From: Thermoplasmata archaeon
GTDB taxonomy: Archaea; Thermoplasmatota; Thermoplasmata; RBG-16-68-12
DNA length: 64,000 nt
Direction: 5' to 3'
Assembly: GCA_036395115.1 (NCBI GenBank)
Contig: DASWDU010000049.1
Location: 1-64,000, forward strand
In this document: positions 19,752 to 27,478 of the stretch, piece by piece
Layout: every line of letters begins with the position of its first letter
Numbering within the stretch: position 1 is the stretch's first letter
Program-made: the position numbers and the translations under genes
Notes under the pieces: model-generated
The model's input: only the letters and a program-made list of their open reading frames with translations
Told to the model about the DNA's origin: nothing
Database searches by the model: none

Positions 19752-20216
19752 ATGACGACCGGGGAGGTTCTTACCGTGGCGGGAGAGGGAGAGACGATTG
19801 TCGGCATCGTGTACAACGCAGAGGGACAAGTCGGTCGGCTCGCACTGCCGAAGCTGTACGACCTCATCTTCACGGATCGACGTCTCGTCGGCGTCGTGAC
19901 GGTGAAGACCGGGGGCGCGCGTCTGGCGGGACAGCTGCTCGGTGGGGTGATCGGCCAGGCCGTCGCGGCCTCGTTCGCGAAGGGCGGGGCGGACAAGAAA
20001 CGGATGGCCTATGCGGGAATGCCGCTGGACCAAGTTGCCGCTCAGAACGCGGCGAACTTCGCGGCGCCGTATGGCTCCATCGAAAACCCGCGAGTCAAGG
20101 GGCTGTTCTCGAAGCGCCTTGAGATGAAGGTTGGCGGGAAGAAGGCCGTATTCCGTCTTCCGAAAGAGCAGGTGCCCGCGACCCAAGATTTGGTCCGAAG
20201 GCAACTCCCGCGGTAA
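19752..20216 (+). CDS. Hypothetical protein, possible PH-like fold
   Basis: 154 residues, no signal peptide. The N-terminal half alternates short strands (ETIVGIVYNAEGQ, LYDLIFTDRRLVGVVTV), then a glycine-rich helix (RLAGQLLGGVIGQAVAASF) and more strands near the end (LEMKVGGKKAVFRLP). The pattern recalls bacterial PH-like domains, but that is a guess from strand order. It lies in the small islet between tRNA-Asp and the ABC exporter. Confidence 0.55.
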   Translation: MTTGEVLTVAGEGETIVGIVYNAEGQVGRLALPKLYDLIFTDRRLVGVVTVKTGGARLAGQLLGGVIGQAVAASFAKGGADKKRMAYAGMPLDQVAAQNAANFAAPYGSIENPRVKGLFSKRLEMKVGGKKAVFRLPKEQVPATQDLVRRQLPR

Positions 20217-20477
20217 CGATCGCGGGCAGACCGGCTTGGCCGGAGTCCAACGATACAATCATTGCGACCACCATATACCTCCGGGGGGGCCTCGCGTCGC
20301 GGCCGCAATGAGCTTGTTGGTTTGCCTCGTGACCGGCCCACCGACAGTGTGAATCCCACCACGGGTCTTCCTGGAGAACAGCTTCGTCGCGAGAGCCTGC
20401 CATATGAACCTTCGGATTCTTTCGTTCTCGAAGACGTTAACACAGCTATTTAGCCGACTGCCACTTGGGGAGGCGCC
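20217..20477. promoter_or_regulatory. Leader and promoter region of the ABC exporter
   Basis: 261 bases without a gene. Near the end a TATA-like CTATTTAG (about 20446-20453) and a GGGGAGG Shine-Dalgarno stand ahead of the ATG at 20478. GAATCCCACCACGGGTCTT (20351-20369) resembles the 3' end of tRNA-Asp and the bases after it (19373-19393) imperfectly. Nothing else recognised. Confidence 0.5.
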
Positions 20478-21557
20478 ATGTCGGAAGCCGTGACACTTCG
20501 GCCTGACAGCAAGAAGACGGTCGCCCCGATGCGTTCATCGAAGGGTTCCGTCATCGATGTCCGCCACCTCGTCAAGGTGTACGGAGGCCGCGGTCAGGAA
20601 GAAGTCAAGGCTGTTAACGACGTCAGTTTCTCCGTGGCGGAGGGGGAGTTCTTCGGCTTCCTCGGCCCCAACGGTGCGGGAAAGACGACAGTCATCCGGA
20701 TCATCACGACCCTGCTCGCGAAGACGAGCGGCTCGGTCCGCGTGGCGGGCCTCGATGTCGAACGCGATGGCGCCGAGATCCGGCGGATCATCGGATACAC
20801 GGGTCAGTCGATCGGCGTCGATGGCGAACTCACGGGCCGCGAAAACCTCTGGTTGATCGGGCGGCTCTACCACATGCCCAAGTCGCTCGTGGAGGAGAGG
20901 GTGGAGGAGCTCCTCGAGGTCTTGCAGTTGAAAGATGCCGCCGATCGGCGCGCGTACACCTATTCGGGCGGCATGCGGCGGAGGCTCGACCTGGGTGCGG
21001 GCCTCGTCCATCATCCTCGGATCCTCTTCCTCGACGAACCGACGACGGGCCTCGATCCGCAGACGCGGAACGCGGTGTGGGAGTATTTGCGCCGACTGCA
21101 CAAGGGAGAGAAGATGACCATCTTCCTCACGACCCAGTACATGGAAGAGGCCGATCAGCTGTGCCAGCGCATCGCGATCATCGATCAGGGTAAGATCGTG
21201 GCCGAGGGCAGTCCCACCGAGCTGAAGGCCGCGATCGGTGCAGACATCATCACGGTCCGCATCACGCGAGACGAAGCGTTCGAGCAGAGCCGGGATCGCG
21301 CGCTCGAGATTGCCCGGATGGTCCCCGGCGTAAGTCGCGCGACGATCTTCGACGAGGGCGTGAGCGCCCACACGGCCGACGGCGGCGCGACCCTGCTCGA
21401 AGTCTTGCGGCGACTCGATTCGGAGAAGGTCCCCGTCCATCAGGTCGCGCTCGCGCACCCCACGCTCGACGAGGTCTTCCTGCAGCACACGGGGCGGCAG
21501 ATGCGCGTTGAGGAAGTGAAGCCCATGTCGCGGGGATTCGGCCGCCGGAGGCGCTAG
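20478..21557 (+). CDS. ABC-2 exporter ATP-binding protein (DrrA-like)
   Basis: 359 residues. Walker A GPNGAGKTT (63-71), signature YSGGMRRRLDL, Walker B ILFLDEPTTGLDP, and a C-terminal DrrA-type accessory region to HPTLDEVFLQHTG. Members of this group power daunorubicin-type or lipid export. The permease gene follows after one base, so the two form a standard two-gene exporter. An unusual 20-residue N-terminal tail precedes the domain. Confidence 0.93.
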   Translation: MSEAVTLRPDSKKTVAPMRSSKGSVIDVRHLVKVYGGRGQEEVKAVNDVSFSVAEGEFFGFLGPNGAGKTTVIRIITTLLAKTSGSVRVAGLDVERDGAEIRRIIGYTGQSIGVDGELTGRENLWLIGRLYHMPKSLVEERVEELLEVLQLKDAADRRAYTYSGGMRRRLDLGAGLVHHPRILFLDEPTTGLDPQTRNAVWEYLRRLHKGEKMTIFLTTQYMEEADQLCQRIAIIDQGKIVAEGSPTELKAAIGADIITVRITRDEAFEQSRDRALEIARMVPGVSRATIFDEGVSAHTADGGATLLEVLRRLDSEKVPVHQVALAHPTLDEVFLQHTGRQMRVEEVKPMSRGFGRRRR

Positions 21558-21558
21558 A

Positions 21559-22437
21559 ATGGTCACAGACGTTGGACACGCACAGCGGATTATCACGCGA
21601 ACGCGAGATTCGGAAACGAGCGGCGGGGTCCTGACGGAGATCGGCCTCGTTACGTGGCGGAGCTTGGTGAAGCTGACGAGGACCCCGGTCCTCCTGTTCT
21701 TCAGCCTGTTCATGCCGCTCATCTGGCTCGTCATGTTTAGCCAGACGTTTGGGACCGTGTTCTCTTCGGCCACAACCGGCGGCCTTCCGGGAGGTCCGTC
21801 TCCGACCCCTCTTCCGTACGACTACGTCGCCGTCCTCCTGCCCGGCATCACGGTCATGACGGCCATCCAGAGCGCCTCTCAGTCGGGCTTCGCGATGGTG
21901 TCCGATCTCGAGTCCGGATTCATGGACAAGTTCTTCGTCGCGCCGATCCGGCGGAGCAGCGTCCTGGTGGGCAAGCTCCTTGCGGACGGACTGCGCATGG
22001 CGGCCCAGGCCGGCATCATCCTCGGAATCGCGGCCCTCCTCACACTCGCGGGCTGGCGGATCCCGTTCGCGACGGGGATCTTCGGGGCGGTGATGATCAT
22101 GTTCCTCGCCGCGGCGTTCGGCGTGGCCTTTTCCGGCCTTTCGAACACGGTCGCCCTGAGGACGAAGAACACGGAGTCGACGATGATGGTGAGCTTCTCG
22201 CTCACCTTCCCGCTCCTGTTCCTGAGCACCGCGATGCTCCCCAAGGCGCTCCTGCCCGCGTGGGTCCAGAGCTTCTCGACGGTCAACCCGGTCAGCTACA
22301 TGGCCGATGCCGCTCGCGCGCTCATCCTCACCGGATACGATTGGACCGCGCTGGGGAACGCGATCCTCGCCATCACCGCATTCGGGATCATCCTGAACGG
22401 TCTTGCGGTCATGGCGTTCCGCGCGCAAGGCAAGTAG
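21559..22437 (+). CDS. ABC-2 exporter permease (DrrB-like)
   Basis: 292 residues with six helices of the ABC2_membrane type. The typical blocks are present: FMPLIWLVMFSQTFG, DYVAVLLPGITVMTAIQSASQSG, DLESGFMDKFFVAPIRRSSVLVGK (split here for length at the conserved P-I-x-R) and the late LSTAMLPKALLPAWVQ. The substrate cannot be inferred. Pairs with the ATPase just upstream. Confidence 0.92.
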   Translation: MVTDVGHAQRIITRTRDSETSGGVLTEIGLVTWRSLVKLTRTPVLLFFSLFMPLIWLVMFSQTFGTVFSSATTGGLPGGPSPTPLPYDYVAVLLPGITVMTAIQSASQSGFAMVSDLESGFMDKFFVAPIRRSSVLVGKLLADGLRMAAQAGIILGIAALLTLAGWRIPFATGIFGAVMIMFLAAAFGVAFSGLSNTVALRTKNTESTMMVSFSLTFPLLFLSTAMLPKALLPAWVQSFSTVNPVSYMADAARALILTGYDWTALGNAILAITAFGIILNGLAVMAFRAQGK

Positions 22438-22461
22438 GCCACGATCCGGGTGGATCCAGGC

Positions 22462-23070
22462 CTAGGCGGGCGTCGGCGAGACGCTCGGCTCGATCCGTCG
22501 TGGGGCCGACGCCTCGGTCGACGGAGCGGCCGTTGCCGCATCCGCGAGCCCGGTCGCGTCGCGGCTCTCGACCAGACCGGAGATCGCACTCGACGCCACC
22601 GCCGCGACCGACGTCGCGTCACCCCAGGTCTCGAGATGGGCCGCGTTTGCCTCCTCGAATTCGCGGAGGAACCGAACGAGCTCGCGCCCGAGCGGGCCGT
22701 CGCCGGAACCCCGGTATACGGCGCACGCGCTTACGAAGCGGCCGTGGACGGCCACGAGTCCCTCGTCTCCGAATCGCTCGTTCGTCGGTCGGAAGGTGTG
22801 GTTCGTCGTGGGCGTTCCAACGAATGTCCGGACGGCGGTCAGGACAGGTCCGAGCTGGTCCGCCGCGATGGGCGGCACGAAATCCGAGGCGACCGTCGCG
22901 AGCGGGTCGCCGCTCCGGTGGAACAGGAACACCGCACGCACGGCGTGGTCCGTCCCCCGCCACCGCAGGCCGACCGGGAAGGCCAACATTGCAATCATCG
23001 CGGGCACAATCAAGATGCCGAAGTCAATCGTCGGGAACCCCTCGGCCCACGGACGCGGGTCTAGGGTCAA
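22462..23070 (-). CDS. Membrane-anchored protein of unknown function
   Basis: About 202 residues from a TTG at 23070. One N-terminal helix (ILIVPAMIAMLAFPVGL) is followed by a soluble alpha/beta domain: AVFLFHRSGDPLATV, then TAVRTFVG, then FGDEGLVAVHGRFVSACAVYRG and an EELVRFLREFEEANAAHLETW-like helix. The order sensing-strand, helix, strand-strand, helix recalls roadblock/profilin-type folds seen in archaeal membrane proteins; that is inference. The Pro/Thr/Ala-rich C-terminus looks disordered. Start uncertain, since ATGs occur only inside the helix. Confidence 0.5.
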   Translation of the reverse strand: MTLDPRPWAEGFPTIDFGILIVPAMIAMLAFPVGLRWRGTDHAVRAVFLFHRSGDPLATVASDFVPPIAADQLGPVLTAVRTFVGTPTTNHTFRPTNERFGDEGLVAVHGRFVSACAVYRGSGDGPLGRELVRFLREFEEANAAHLETWGDATSVAAVASSAISGLVESRDATGLADAATAAPSTEASAPRRIEPSVSPTPA

Positions 23071-23157
23071 TAGGGTTTGGTCAAGGCCGGTTGAGTCAAG
23101 CGGAATTGAGTGCCTCCGGCGCGACAGGCTCAAGACGGCCCCCGTGTTGCGGCTGCC

Positions 23158-23793
23158 ATGCCCTCCCGCCCCCTCCTGTATTCGATGGACATCAGCCATT
23201 ACTGCGTCGCCGCGGACCGCATGCTCGCGTTCAAGGGCGTCGAGTTCGACACCCGCTACGTCCCGTATCACGACAAGCGCGAGCTGATCAAGGCGACGGG
23301 CCAGGACTACGTGCCCACCCTGGTCTGGGACGGCAACACCGTCGTGTGGCACGACATCGCGGACTTCCTCGAGGCGGAGCGGCCGAAGCCGACCCTCTAC
23401 CCGTGGGGCCAGAAAGGCCTCGCCATCACCCTGGAGCACTGGGGCCACCAGGTCCTCGAGGAGCGGGTGTGGCGGTACGTCGTCACGAAGATCCCGCCTG
23501 TCCTGAAGGACGACTCCGAGCGCTGGGTGTTCGAGGAAATGCAGACCCGGGCCCGCGGGCCGTGGCACGTGCTCGAGATGCGCCGGGAGGAGTTCCGGCA
23601 GGACATGAACACGCACCTGGCCATGGTCGAGGCGATCCTCGACGGGCGCGACTGGATCCTCGGGGAACCGAGCCTCGCGGACTTCGGAATCTATGGATCG
23701 ATGTCGCCTCTCCTGACGGCGGGCGAGCGGATCCCGAAGGAGCTCCCGCGGCTCGCGAACTGGGCGGAGCGGATTCAAAGGCTCGGCCGGTAG
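23158..23793 (+). CDS. Glutathione S-transferase-like protein
   Basis: 211 residues. The N-terminal 75 residues form a thioredoxin-like GST domain (LLYSMDISHYCVAADRML, then QDYVPTLVWDG with the cis-proline and a GST-like HDIADFLE), and the rest is helical with the C-terminal LGEPSLADFGIYG block. C16 lies near the usual catalytic position. Archaea mostly lack glutathione, so the thiol used is unknown; a relation to GST-fold dehalogenases or reductases is equally possible. Convergent with hisS. Confidence 0.85.
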   Translation: MPSRPLLYSMDISHYCVAADRMLAFKGVEFDTRYVPYHDKRELIKATGQDYVPTLVWDGNTVVWHDIADFLEAERPKPTLYPWGQKGLAITLEHWGHQVLEERVWRYVVTKIPPVLKDDSERWVFEEMQTRARGPWHVLEMRREEFRQDMNTHLAMVEAILDGRDWILGEPSLADFGIYGSMSPLLTAGERIPKELPRLANWAERIQRLGR

Positions 23794-23818
23794 AGAGCAA
23801 TGGCTCAAGGATGTCGGC

Positions 23819-25084
23819 TCACGCGCCGCGAATCGTCTCGACGAGCGTATCGAGCGCCACGTCGCGCTGCTCCCCGCGCGCCATGTCCCGGACCGTCGCC
23901 CGCCCCGCCTTCAGCTCCCTCTCGCCAAGAAGGATGGCGTACCGCGCGCCGATCGCGTTCGCATAGTCGAGGTTCTTCGAGGGCCCACGCCCGACGAGGT
24001 CGATGTCGACCCCTAGGCCCGCGGCCCGGAGCGACGTCAAGATTTCGACGGCCCTCTTCTGCGCTCCTTCTCCGATCGGGATGACGTAGGCATCGAGCGC
24101 CCGGGCGGGCTCGATGGTCCGTTCGGCATCCGCCGCCATCACGAGACGATCGAGTCCGAGCGCGAACCCGGTCTGGGCCACGCGTTCGCCGCCGAAGACC
24201 TCCGCGAGGCTGTACGCGCCGCCGCCTCCGACTTGCTTCTCCGCGCCGAGGTTCGGCGAGTCGACCTCGAAGACCATGCCCGTGTAGTAGTCGAGGCCGC
24301 GCACGACGCCCATGTCGAACTCGTAGTCGGAGCGCGAGACGCCGTACGACTCGAGGAGACCGGCGAGGTCCCGAAGGTACTCGAATCCGTCGCGCGCCGC
24401 CCCGCTCAGGAGTTCCGCGGCCTCGTCGAGGGCCGAGGTGTCGCCGCTGATTCCGATTACCTTTCGCAGCGGCTTGGACAGATCCTTGCGGCCGAGGCGG
24501 ACGAGTTCCGCGTCGAGGACCTCGAAGTTCCTCTTGTCGAGGGAATGCAAGATGACCGACTGGTCGTCCGGCTTGAACGGCAGGAACCCCCGCAGGATTC
24601 CGATGTTCCCGATCCGCGCCCTCACCTCCTTGAGGCCGATTGCCCGCATCGTCCCGATCGCGAGGGCGAGGACCTCCGCATCGGACGGAAGCGCGGCGCC
24701 GCCGAGGATCTCCGCGTTCAGCTGGAAGAATTCGCGGTATCGGCCCTTCTGGGGCTCCTCGTATCGGAAGACGTTCCCCGTGCTGTAGAGCTTCAGCGGC
24801 TTCGGCCGGCTCCGGAGCTCGGACACGTAGAAGCGGAGGATCGAGGCCGTGAACTCCGGACGCAACGCGAGGTCCCGGCCCCCCTGGTCCTTGAACGCGT
24901 ACAGTTCCCGCACGATCGCAAGCCCGGATTTCGCCGTGAAGAGCTCGAGGCTCTCGAACGTCGGCGTGGCGACCTCGCGGAACCCGAACGATTCGGCGAG
25001 CTGGACGAACCGCGACTCGACGAAGCGACGCTTCGCCATGTCCTCGGGACCCCAGTCGTTGGTCCCGCGGGGCGGTTCGAACAT
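23819..25084 (-). CDS. hisS: Histidyl-tRNA synthetase
   Basis: 421 residues, class II. Motif 2 is in GNVFRYEEPQKGRYREFFQ, the histidine-specific block is RGLDYYTGMVFE, and motif 3 is GFALGLDRL; the C-terminal 90 residues are the anticodon-binding domain (AYVIPIGEGAQ onwards). Start MFEPPRGTNDW is the family's usual N-terminus; a TATA-like ACGTTTATGG (about 25111-25120, minus strand) ends about 27 bases ahead, so the message is probably nearly leaderless. Confidence 0.96.
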   Translation of the reverse strand: MFEPPRGTNDWGPEDMAKRRFVESRFVQLAESFGFREVATPTFESLELFTAKSGLAIVRELYAFKDQGGRDLALRPEFTASILRFYVSELRSRPKPLKLYSTGNVFRYEEPQKGRYREFFQLNAEILGGAALPSDAEVLALAIGTMRAIGLKEVRARIGNIGILRGFLPFKPDDQSVILHSLDKRNFEVLDAELVRLGRKDLSKPLRKVIGISGDTSALDEAAELLSGAARDGFEYLRDLAGLLESYGVSRSDYEFDMGVVRGLDYYTGMVFEVDSPNLGAEKQVGGGGAYSLAEVFGGERVAQTGFALGLDRLVMAADAERTIEPARALDAYVIPIGEGAQKRAVEILTSLRAAGLGVDIDLVGRGPSKNLDYANAIGARYAILLGERELKAGRATVRDMARGEQRDVALDTLVETIRGA

Positions 25085-25156
25085 CGGAGACGCGGCGAAG
25101 AGGGTCGGCCACCATAAACGTTTCTGGGAGGCGTCGACAGGGGGGCGGTCGACGAT

Positions 25157-25173
25157 GTTATCGCAGTACTGAG
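25157..25173. repeat. 17-bp direct repeat, copy 1
   Basis: GTTATCGCAGTACTGAG. It recurs exactly, in the same orientation, at 25480-25496, 323 bases away. The core CAGTACTG is an 8-bp palindrome. The copies flank the small gene at 25203. Confidence 0.85.
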
Positions 25174-25202
25174 ATGCGACCGCCTCCCGTCTGGAAGGAC
25201 GC

Positions 25203-25439
25203 TCACGGCCTCGCAAGCTCGCGTCGCCACGCCGCGATGCGCTCCACGAGTTCCGCGCTCGCGCGGGCCGCGTAGGCCTCGATCTCTCGGAGGGTCCGTC
25301 GGCGGGCGTCCGGGTCCGACGTGGGCCCCATGTACCGCTCGATCTTCTTGACGCCAGCGCCACGACCTTGGAAGCACCAGAAGTACAGGTACCGATTGCC
25401 GCGAATTTCCTTCTCCACGAAGCCGCACCCCACTTTCAT
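25203..25439 (-). CDS. Small basic protein between 17-bp repeats
   Basis: 78 residues. The N-terminal half reads as short strands (GCGFVEKEIRGNRYLYFWCF, then VKKIERYMG), and the C-terminal half is one helix (RRRTLREIEAYAARASAELVERI). The sequence pattern of a G-N-R-Y-L-Y-F strand followed by a K-K-I-x-x-Y-M-G strand resembles short archaeal proteins related to DUF6788, which I offer only as a likeness. A TATA-like TTTAACTC lies about 55 bases ahead of the ATG and overlaps the edge of repeat copy 2, so the repeat may be part of its promoter or an operator. Confidence 0.6.
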   Translation of the reverse strand: MKVGCGFVEKEIRGNRYLYFWCFQGRGAGVKKIERYMGPTSDPDARRRTLREIEAYAARASAELVERIAAWRRELARP

Positions 25440-25479
25440 GGAGACACCGCCCGAGGGAGATGGCGCCGGAGAGCATGAA

Positions 25480-25496
25480 GTTATCGCAGTACTGAG
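25480..25496. repeat. 17-bp direct repeat, copy 2
   Basis: Exact second copy of GTTATCGCAGTACTGAG, 41 bases upstream of the small gene's ATG (minus strand) and directly beside an AT-rich TTAAATTC. See copy 1. Confidence 0.85.
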
Positions 25497-25577
25497 TTAA
25501 ATTCTATCGAACGATCTCGCGTCGCGGCGAAAGTTCCGCTGTGGCGGCCTCGCGATGTTCGGTGGCGTCCCGGCGGC

Positions 25578-25775
25578 GTGAGTACGCGTCCATCCTCCCC
25601 GCGAGCGTCCTGTGGGGCAACTCGTTCCCCGGGAGCAAGCTCACCGTCGGATGGCAGACCCGCTCTTCTCGACGTTCGCGCGGATGGCGCTCGGCGCGGT
25701 CGCGGGCCTCGCATTCCTCGCCGCACTCCGTCACCTCGATCTTCATCTCTTCGCCGCGCTCCGCGACCACGCTCC
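25578..25775 (+). pseudogene. Decayed 5' part of a DMT (EamA) transporter gene
   Basis: The sequence matches the intact transporter gene at 35710 from its GTG start for about 190 bases. The block coding ASVLWGNSFPGSKLTVG differs from the intact copy by about 4 of 50 bases. The frame then shifts: the next part, MADPLFSTFARMALGA, is in another frame, and the match stops after ALRD. All later membrane segments are missing. The tail overlaps, on the other strand, the last codons of the aminopeptidase gene. This is the remnant of a duplicated locus, see findings. Confidence 0.8.
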
Positions 25776-26861
25776 TCGGATTTCGAGGTGGGACGGCCCG
25801 ATCGTCGCGTAGAAGGACAGGGACGGATCCGCCTTTGCGCGCTCCAGCTGCCAGTGATGCCCCAATCCAATCCCGACATCGTCCTTGACGATGCTGTTGT
25901 CGAGCATGCACGCCTTTGCCGCGGCGTTCAGGCCGACCGAGAACCAGCCCAAGCGGGCGCGCGTCCTCGCGGTCGCAGGAAGCGCGTGGACGAGCAAGCT
26001 TCCGTTTTCCTCCGCTTCGGCCTCGACTATTTTCCCATTGGCGATCCGGAGCCGGACCCCCCGGATTGTGCGGCCCGCGAAGAAGATCGGGTCGCGGAAA
26101 CGGACCTCCCCATTCGCCGTCTCGGGGCGTAACACGGCCTCGAGTCTCCCGGCTGGGAGGGACGTGTCGACGAATCCTTGACGGACGTCCGCCGGGCTGA
26201 TGATTCCGTCATCGACCGCGGGTGTGACCGGCTTCGTCTCGAACCGAAGGTCTGTCCCGAAGTCGGACGTGATGCGGACCCTTCGGCGACCCGAGAGTGC
26301 ACGAGCCAGCGACGCGCCGGCCTTCTGAATTGTATGCAAATCTACCGCTAGCGCGGCCTCATAGCTCTGCCGCCACTCGGCAAAGTCGAGGCCGTACGCT
26401 TCCGCCCGTTCCGGGGTCAGACGGCCGATCGGCAAGTCCACGTGGCGCACCCGCCTCCGGCGCAGCGGTTCGTCTTGCCGTCTGCCCCCTGTCGCATTCG
26501 CCTCGAATTTCTCCGGGGGAATGTCTTTCATGCGGCGGGCGTCCGCGGGCCCCCCAAGGTAGATCGTTGCGGTGGCCGTCGCGTTCAACGCGTATTCCGC
26601 GGGAGAGGGCGCGCGCAACCACCGGGTCGCAAGCTCGTTCATCGACGTGAACCACAGGTCGTCCGTCATGAGGGTGATGTGGGTGTCGCTCCCAACGCGC
26701 CGTGCCTCCAACGCAAGCGCCTCCGCGAGCGGTATCGTCGGGACGTACGTGTAGATCTCGAACACATCGCTCCATCCGAGCCGGAGGGAGGCTCGGACGA
26801 CCTGGCGTGCGAGTTCCGTCCAACGTTCGAAGGCGCCTGGCTCAACGCTGACTTCCCCCAT
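25743..26861 (-). CDS. M29-like aminopeptidase
   Basis: 372 residues. The layout follows thermophilic (M29) metallo-aminopeptidases: an N-terminal alpha/beta domain beginning RWTELARQVV, and a C-terminal domain with VDTSLPAGRLEAVLRPETANG, LGWFSVGLNAAAK and GIGLGHHWQLE. In M29 enzymes two glutamates, two histidines, a tyrosine and an aspartate hold the metals. Here the final H-x-D looks replaced by H-W-Q and other ligands are hard to place, so activity is uncertain. The last ten or so codons lie antisense within the transporter pseudogene and may be an acquired tail. A remnant of a second copy lies at 36691. Confidence 0.7.
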   Translation of the reverse strand: MGEVSVEPGAFERWTELARQVVRASLRLGWSDVFEIYTYVPTIPLAEALALEARRVGSDTHITLMTDDLWFTSMNELATRWLRAPSPAEYALNATATATIYLGGPADARRMKDIPPEKFEANATGGRRQDEPLRRRRVRHVDLPIGRLTPERAEAYGLDFAEWRQSYEAALAVDLHTIQKAGASLARALSGRRRVRITSDFGTDLRFETKPVTPAVDDGIISPADVRQGFVDTSLPAGRLEAVLRPETANGEVRFRDPIFFAGRTIRGVRLRIANGKIVEAEAEENGSLLVHALPATARTRARLGWFSVGLNAAAKACMLDNSIVKDDVGIGLGHHWQLERAKADPSLSFYATIGPSHLEIRGAWSRSAAKR

Positions 26862-26986
26862 GGGAGGACCCGCAGCGTGAAGCGGCCGATGGAAGAATAA
26901 CGTTTGGCCATCCGCGCGCAGGACGGATTGTCTTCGTCCGCCGCAATCTTCAATACGGCTCGCCGGTCTCGTTCGGCGGGATCGCC

Positions 26987-27478
26987 ATGGACGAGGACGG
27001 GCCTTTTTTCGAGGACTTCCGGGTCGGGACGAAGGTCCGGAGCAAGGTCGGACGGACCGTCACGGAGACGGACAACGTGTGGTTCACCCTGCTGACCGGG
27101 AATGCGAACCAAATCCACTTCAACGAGGATTACACCCGCCGAACCTTCCCGGGGGCACCGTTCAACGGGCGGCGGGTCGTGAACGGCTTCCTGACCGTCG
27201 CGATCGCCGCAGGGCTCCTCGTCGACGCGACGAGCCGCAACGGGTTCCAGGTTGGCATGGAGCACGTACGGTTCTCCCGACCGGTCTTCCACGGCGACAC
27301 GCTGTACTCGGAGGCGGAAGTCACGGAGGTCCGGGAATCCCGGAGTCGGCCGGGGTTCGGCCTCGTGCGGCTGCGGACGCGCGGGCTCAACGAGCGAGGC
27401 GAGTCGGTCGTCGAGTTCGACCGGATCTTCATGGTCCGGAAGAAAGGGGAGGCTTGGCATGGCCCACGCGCCGAGTGA
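26987..27478 (+). CDS. MaoC-family hydratase, itaconyl- or mesaconyl-CoA hydratase candidate
   Basis: 163 residues in a single hot-dog fold. The hydratase motif is intact: TGNANQIHFNEDY gives the catalytic aspartate-equivalent N/H pair region, followed by the GRRVVNGFLTVAIAAG helix. The family hydrates 2-enoyl-CoA substrates. Members with this N-terminal (FFEDFRVGTKV) and a CitE-type lyase as neighbour act on mesaconyl- or itaconyl-CoA in known systems; which one applies here is inferred from the neighbours. The acyl-CoA dehydrogenase gene begins inside its last 20 bases. Confidence 0.85.
   Translation: MDEDGPFFEDFRVGTKVRSKVGRTVTETDNVWFTLLTGNANQIHFNEDYTRRTFPGAPFNGRRVVNGFLTVAIAAGLLVDATSRNGFQVGMEHVRFSRPVFHGDTLYSEAEVTEVRESRSRPGFGLVRLRTRGLNERGESVVEFDRIFMVRKKGEAWHGPRAE

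Noticed and set aside
20478-22437. ABC exporter as an antibiotic resistance or biosynthesis cluster.
   Set aside because: No biosynthetic genes lie near, and DrrAB-like exporters are common housekeeping systems in archaea.
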